Assembly: GCA_003963305.1 (NCBI GenBank)
Contig: RXJR01000036.1
Coordinates: 62,001-126,000 of the forward strand
Source of the DNA: Candidatus Melainabacteria bacterium
GTDB lineage: Bacteria; Cyanobacteriota; Vampirovibrionia; Obscuribacterales; Obscuribacteraceae
Length of the DNA stretch: 64,000 nucleotides
Reading direction: 5' to 3'
A program made the position numbers and the translations under genes. Positions 62,445-64,000 of the stretch are shown here, in pieces. The notes beneath the pieces are model-generated. The model worked only from the letters and a program-made list of their open reading frames with translations, ran no database searches and was not told the origin of the DNA. Numbering within the stretch: the stretch's first letter is position 1; the number at the start of each line of letters is the position of its first letter.

Positions 62445-63899
62445 TTAGGTATCGAAAACCATGGTTCTTAAGACAACTGGTACGGCCCTTCCACCGGCCA
62501 GGGGGGTGCCGATGTCGACGTAAGCCCCATGGGTGACATCACCCGCCGCCACACCGTCCAGGCACACTACATCAATAGATGGATTGAGCGCCCGCAGACA
62601 CTGACCCAGGGCACTACCCAGGTCATGAGAGCAGAGCACGACCAGCGGAGGCTGGCCCTGTAGGGTCTCGAATGCATAGGTGAGGGCCGCCGCCCACACC
62701 TGGAGGGCGGAGTAGCCGACTCGTCCGAGCCCGGGCAGTGATATCGCGATCGGGTGGACGGTCCAGTCCAGGTCGCACACCGACAGCGAACCGCTGAGTG
62801 CACGGGCCAGCTGCTCGCCGTCAGGCGGACCGTCTGGACCTGACCGGTCGGAGGGGTGCCCGGTCGTGTATTCAACCACGGGCAGACTGCGGACGGGCAG
62901 TATCCCTTTCCCATAGTCCACGGTCGAGCCGCTCACTTGCACGGAATGCACCGATGCACCCTTCACCGTGGCACGGATCGGGTCTGCGGGAAACTTGTAC
63001 GGGATGCAACGTCTCTCCAGCTCGGTCAACAGAGCCGCTGCTAGAAAGTTTCCCAGGTCACCATACTCAGTACCAGAAGGAGCAACAGACTGTCTCGACA
63101 TCAATTCCGCAACACCGCCTGAGAACCAGAACTCTTTAATCGGCTTGTTTATAAGCAGAGGGTCCGTAAGAAGTAACGGGTGTTTCCATTCGTCTATCGT
63201 CAAAGCATCGACTATTGTTCGGGCCGCATAGTCTGCCAAAAGCTGTGCACTTTCGGGCGCAAGCGCCTCCCCCTTTCGAGTAGTGATATTCAGCACTTCC
63301 AAGCAAAATTCAGCCGAAGTGCTTAATCTCAGCACCTCCATTTTTTCGTTCAAACAGACAAGACGCCCACCCAGAGCCACAGCTGAGGTTGCCGCAATCT
63401 GCCCACGCTCGAAGATCGCGATGTTCGTGGTGCCACCACCAACATCTACATTGCAGACAGTTGCGCCGTGTTCTTCTGAGTATCCTCCTGCTCCCGAACC
63501 TCTTCCGGCAAGAACACTCTCGAAGTTCGGACCCGCACTGGCTGCCACGAATTCCCCAGCCAAACCTGCAAGTTTCTCGACAACAGCTTCGGCGTTTCGA
63601 ATTTTTGCAGTTTCACCGGTAACGATTACAGCACCAGATGCGATATCACTGCGATCAAGTCCAGCCAACTTATACTGCCCGATCACAAAGGTTGATATTG
63701 CGTCTGCGTCAATGGTTCCATCTGCACAAAGCGGTGTCAAACAGACGGGGCTTTCATAACGCCCTTCCCTCCTGGTTATGACAAGCCGTTCTGGTTCACC
63801 GGCTTTTGAAACATTTGTCAGCCAGAGTCGAGAAATAGACAGATGCATTGATGTTGTGCCGATATCAATGCCGACGCTCAAAAATGATTTAAGCGACAA
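62445..63899 (-). CDS. eutA: Ethanolamine ammonia-lyase reactivating factor EutA
   Basis: About 484 residues. EutA releases damaged cobalamin from EutBC so the enzyme can be reloaded. ASKHA-type fold with the opening SVGIDIGTTSMHLSIS, VIVTGETAKIRNAEAV, and NVDVGGGTTNIAIFERG. I chose the TTG at 63899, 5 bases after GGAGG; a TTG at 63911 overlaps that site. The 3' half (62445 to about 63000) is much GC-richer than the 5' half: for example 41 of 60 bases are G or C at 62701-62760, against 24 of 60 at 63301-63360. This suggests a recombinant gene. Upstream on the same strand another gene ends at 63927, probably in the same operon. Confidence 0.92.
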   Translation of the reverse strand: MSLKSFLSVGIDIGTTSMHLSISRLWLTNVSKAGEPERLVITRREGRYESPVCLTPLCADGTIDADAISTFVIGQYKLAGLDRSDIASGAVIVTGETAKIRNAEAVVEKLAGLAGEFVAASAGPNFESVLAGRGSGAGGYSEEHGATVCNVDVGGGTTNIAIFERGQIAATSAVALGGRLVCLNEKMEVLRLSTSAEFCLEVLNITTRKGEALAPESAQLLADYAARTIVDALTIDEWKHPLLLTDPLLINKPIKEFWFSGGVAELMSRQSVAPSGTEYGDLGNFLAAALLTELERRCIPYKFPADPIRATVKGASVHSVQVSGSTVDYGKGILPVRSLPVVEYTTGHPSDRSGPDGPPDGEQLARALSGSLSVCDLDWTVHPIAISLPGLGRVGYSALQVWAAALTYAFETLQGQPPLVVLCSHDLGSALGQCLRALNPSIDVVCLDGVAAGDVTHGAYVDIGTPLAGGRAVPVVLRTMVFDT

Positions 63900-63926
63900 A
63901 ATTGCCTCCAACTCCGTGAGAGAAGC

Positions 63927-64000
63927 TCACTCCGCTTCACTTTGCTGCAGTTTGACGCCGGACATTTTGCGCTGCAAAATTCGTTTTACCAGCTGCACTA
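63927..64000 (-). CDS. C-terminal end of a gene running off the window
   Basis: Only the last 23 residues are in the window (VQLVKRILQRKM then SGVKLQQSEAE), ending with TGA at 63927. It is 15-28 bp upstream of eutA on the same strand, so probably another ethanolamine gene such as a permease or lyase subunit, but the piece is too short to say. Confidence 0.5.
   Translation of the reverse strand, partial: VQLVKRILQRKMSGVKLQQSEAE

Noticed and set aside
62220-62471. 83-codon plus-strand frame past eutA
   Set aside because: Basic, low-quality composition, covers the GATATC motif and lacks a ribosome binding site.

Overview
The window looks like one contiguous piece of a bacterial chromosome of roughly 50% GC. 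About 48 protein genes are supported; I saw no rRNA, tRNA, CRISPR array, transposase or phage gene. Many genes start with TTG behind a good Shine-Dalgarno. Exported and lipid-anchored proteins are common, as are TPR proteins, histidine kinases, a caspase-TPR protein and large Ala/Gly-rich modular proteins of unknown role. This mix, with FabV, an ETF plus ETF-quinone oxidoreductase set and Tdh/Kbl, would fit a large-genome non-photosynthetic relative of cyanobacteria (Melainabacteria/Vampirovibrionia, Obscuribacterales type). That placement is inference from gene content and has not been tested.

Layout. 0.1-2 kb: an intact PAS histidine kinase. 2-10.3 kb: a surface-modification cluster. A NodU/CmcH-type carbamoyltransferase is overlapped at its 3' end by a fused SxtJ-DUF5989 membrane protein and flanked by SGNH hydrolases that share an unknown C-terminal module. 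A third SGNH paralog lies 25 bp downstream of carB (10.3-13.6 kb), whose product makes the carbamoyl phosphate a carbamoyltransferase would use. 14-17.4 kb: a secreted protein, an MFS exporter and a YkgJ-type Cys-cluster protein. 17.5-24.6 kb: caspase-TPR protein, UPF0158-like protein, small Sm-like protein, a 700-residue unknown and a duplicated-domain lipoprotein. 24.6-27.2 kb: a 15-bp minisatellite, then kbl and tdh (threonine to glycine plus acetyl-CoA). 28-32 kb: fabV, a secreted thioredoxin-like protein and a DUF885 protein. 32.1-35.8 kb: etfB-etfA-ETF-QO operon carrying electrons to quinone. 36-41.4 kb: a modular protein with a possible kinase-like end, a methyltransferase, a secreted protein and a TPR protein.

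41.6-47.6 kb: a phosphorelay (hybrid kinase with receivers and Hpt, then a response regulator lacking a recognisable DNA-binding domain), followed by a four-EF-hand protein. 47.7-50.5 kb: Lrp regulator, aminotransferase and TPR lipoprotein. 50.6-52 kb: a secreted matrixin-type metalloprotease with FAQPxLPP repeats. 52.3-55.9 kb: two overlapping histidine kinases with complementary defects. One keeps the phospho-accepting His but has lost the ATP-binding glycines; the other keeps the ATP-binding boxes but has Asp in place of the His. They read as a kinase that can only work as a pair, and I consider this the most interesting element. 56-58 kb: a membrane protein coupled to a class III aminotransferase. 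58.2-61.5 kb: an Asn/Tyr-rich secreted protein, an Ala/Gly-rich protein ending in a DNase I-like fold, a DUF3124 lipoprotein and a small membrane protein. 61.8-64 kb: a small acidic protein and eutA (ethanolamine ammonia-lyase reactivase), whose 3' half is much richer in GC than its 5' half.

All functions are read from motifs and remembered family features. No database search was run.
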